Positions 22,447 through 22,509 of a stretch of DNA of 22,509 nt are shown here, piece by piece (the first letter of the stretch is position 1; each line of letters starts with the position of its first letter). The notes beneath the pieces are model-generated. The model was not told the origin of the DNA. It saw only the letters and a list, made by a program, of their open reading frames with translations, and did no database searches. The stretch is from RGIG4140 sp045635565 (GTDB lineage: Bacteria > Pseudomonadota > Alphaproteobacteria > CAAHEQ01 > UBA3637). The DNA lies in contig JAZTVX010000014.1 in NCBI GenBank assembly GCA_045635565.1, forward strand, positions 1 through 22,509, in the 5' to 3' direction. The position numbers and the translations under genes were made by a program.

Positions 22447-22509
22447 ATGATTCGCAAACTACCTTTTTTGAAACAATTTGATGCGAAAACATCAGCCGAG
22501 CAAGGACGA
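22447..22509 (+). CDS. Start of an unrecognised gene, cut by the window end
   Basis: Only 21 codons are present, reading MIRKLPFLKQFDAKTSAEQG and then Arg. The start is supported by TGGAGG a few bases before the ATG and an open frame to the edge. Too short to identify. It lies about 50 nt after the third copy of the repeat core, which may regulate it. Confidence 0.6.
   Translation, partial: MIRKLPFLKQFDAKTSAEQGR

Noticed and set aside
1..22509. tRNA, rRNA or CRISPR array
   Set aside because: No cloverleaf with a TTCGA-type loop, no rRNA-like segment and no regularly spaced repeats were seen by eye; a tRNAscan run could not be done.

Overview
The window looks like chromosomal DNA of an AT-rich alphaproteobacterium, probably a host- or gut-associated lineage with a reduced genome (the lineage is inference). 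The class assignment rests on an alphaproteobacterial-type SspB next to an RHH_4 ribbon-helix-helix protein, a ChpT-type phosphotransferase from the CckA-ChpT-CtrA relay, and an RNase E with an acidic insert in its S1 domain. A prepilin of the G|RSMVE type, familiar from uncultured gut Alphaproteobacteria, fits this. Most of the window is housekeeping; the two ends are not.

Layout. 1-415: no gene, but a 114-bp MITE-like repeat and the rne terminator. 416-4314: rne (-) and the divergent cell-wall amidase amiC (+). 4499-10047: a run of minus-strand genes, namely a eukaryotic-like (type 2) ileS, chpT, a type IV-pilin-like protein and cca. 10110-13290: a plus-strand operon of rnd, an ankyrin-repeat protein, sspB and an RHH protein. 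13278-14880: uppP and an unrecognised beta-rich protein on the minus strand. 14952-18380: a plus-strand operon of moxR, DUF58, DUF4381, a TerB-domain protein and a small TSCPD protein. 18434-20637: a GNAT acetyltransferase and ettA (-). 20854-22111: a probable small RNA of about 150 nt with C-rich hairpin loops, then a compact operon of three unrecognised small proteins with its own promoter and terminator. 22133-22447: the second, inverted copy of the 114-bp repeat, a third partial copy, and the first 21 codons of an unrecognised gene.

How they work together. rne, rnd and cca handle RNA decay and tRNA maturation; ileS and ettA serve translation; amiC and uppP serve the cell envelope. chpT belongs to the cell-cycle phosphorelay and sspB to ClpXP proteolysis. 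MoxR, DUF58 and DUF4381 normally form a chaperone/scaffold module with von Willebrand proteins, which are absent here. Many promoters resemble sigma70 sites with a 17-bp spacer. Several carry inverted repeats across the -10 or -35 box (rne, chpT, pilin, ileS), and the cca/rnd pair appears to be read from abutting promoters as leaderless or nearly leaderless mRNAs. The least explained parts are the repeat pair, the small RNA and the three-gene operon at the right end.
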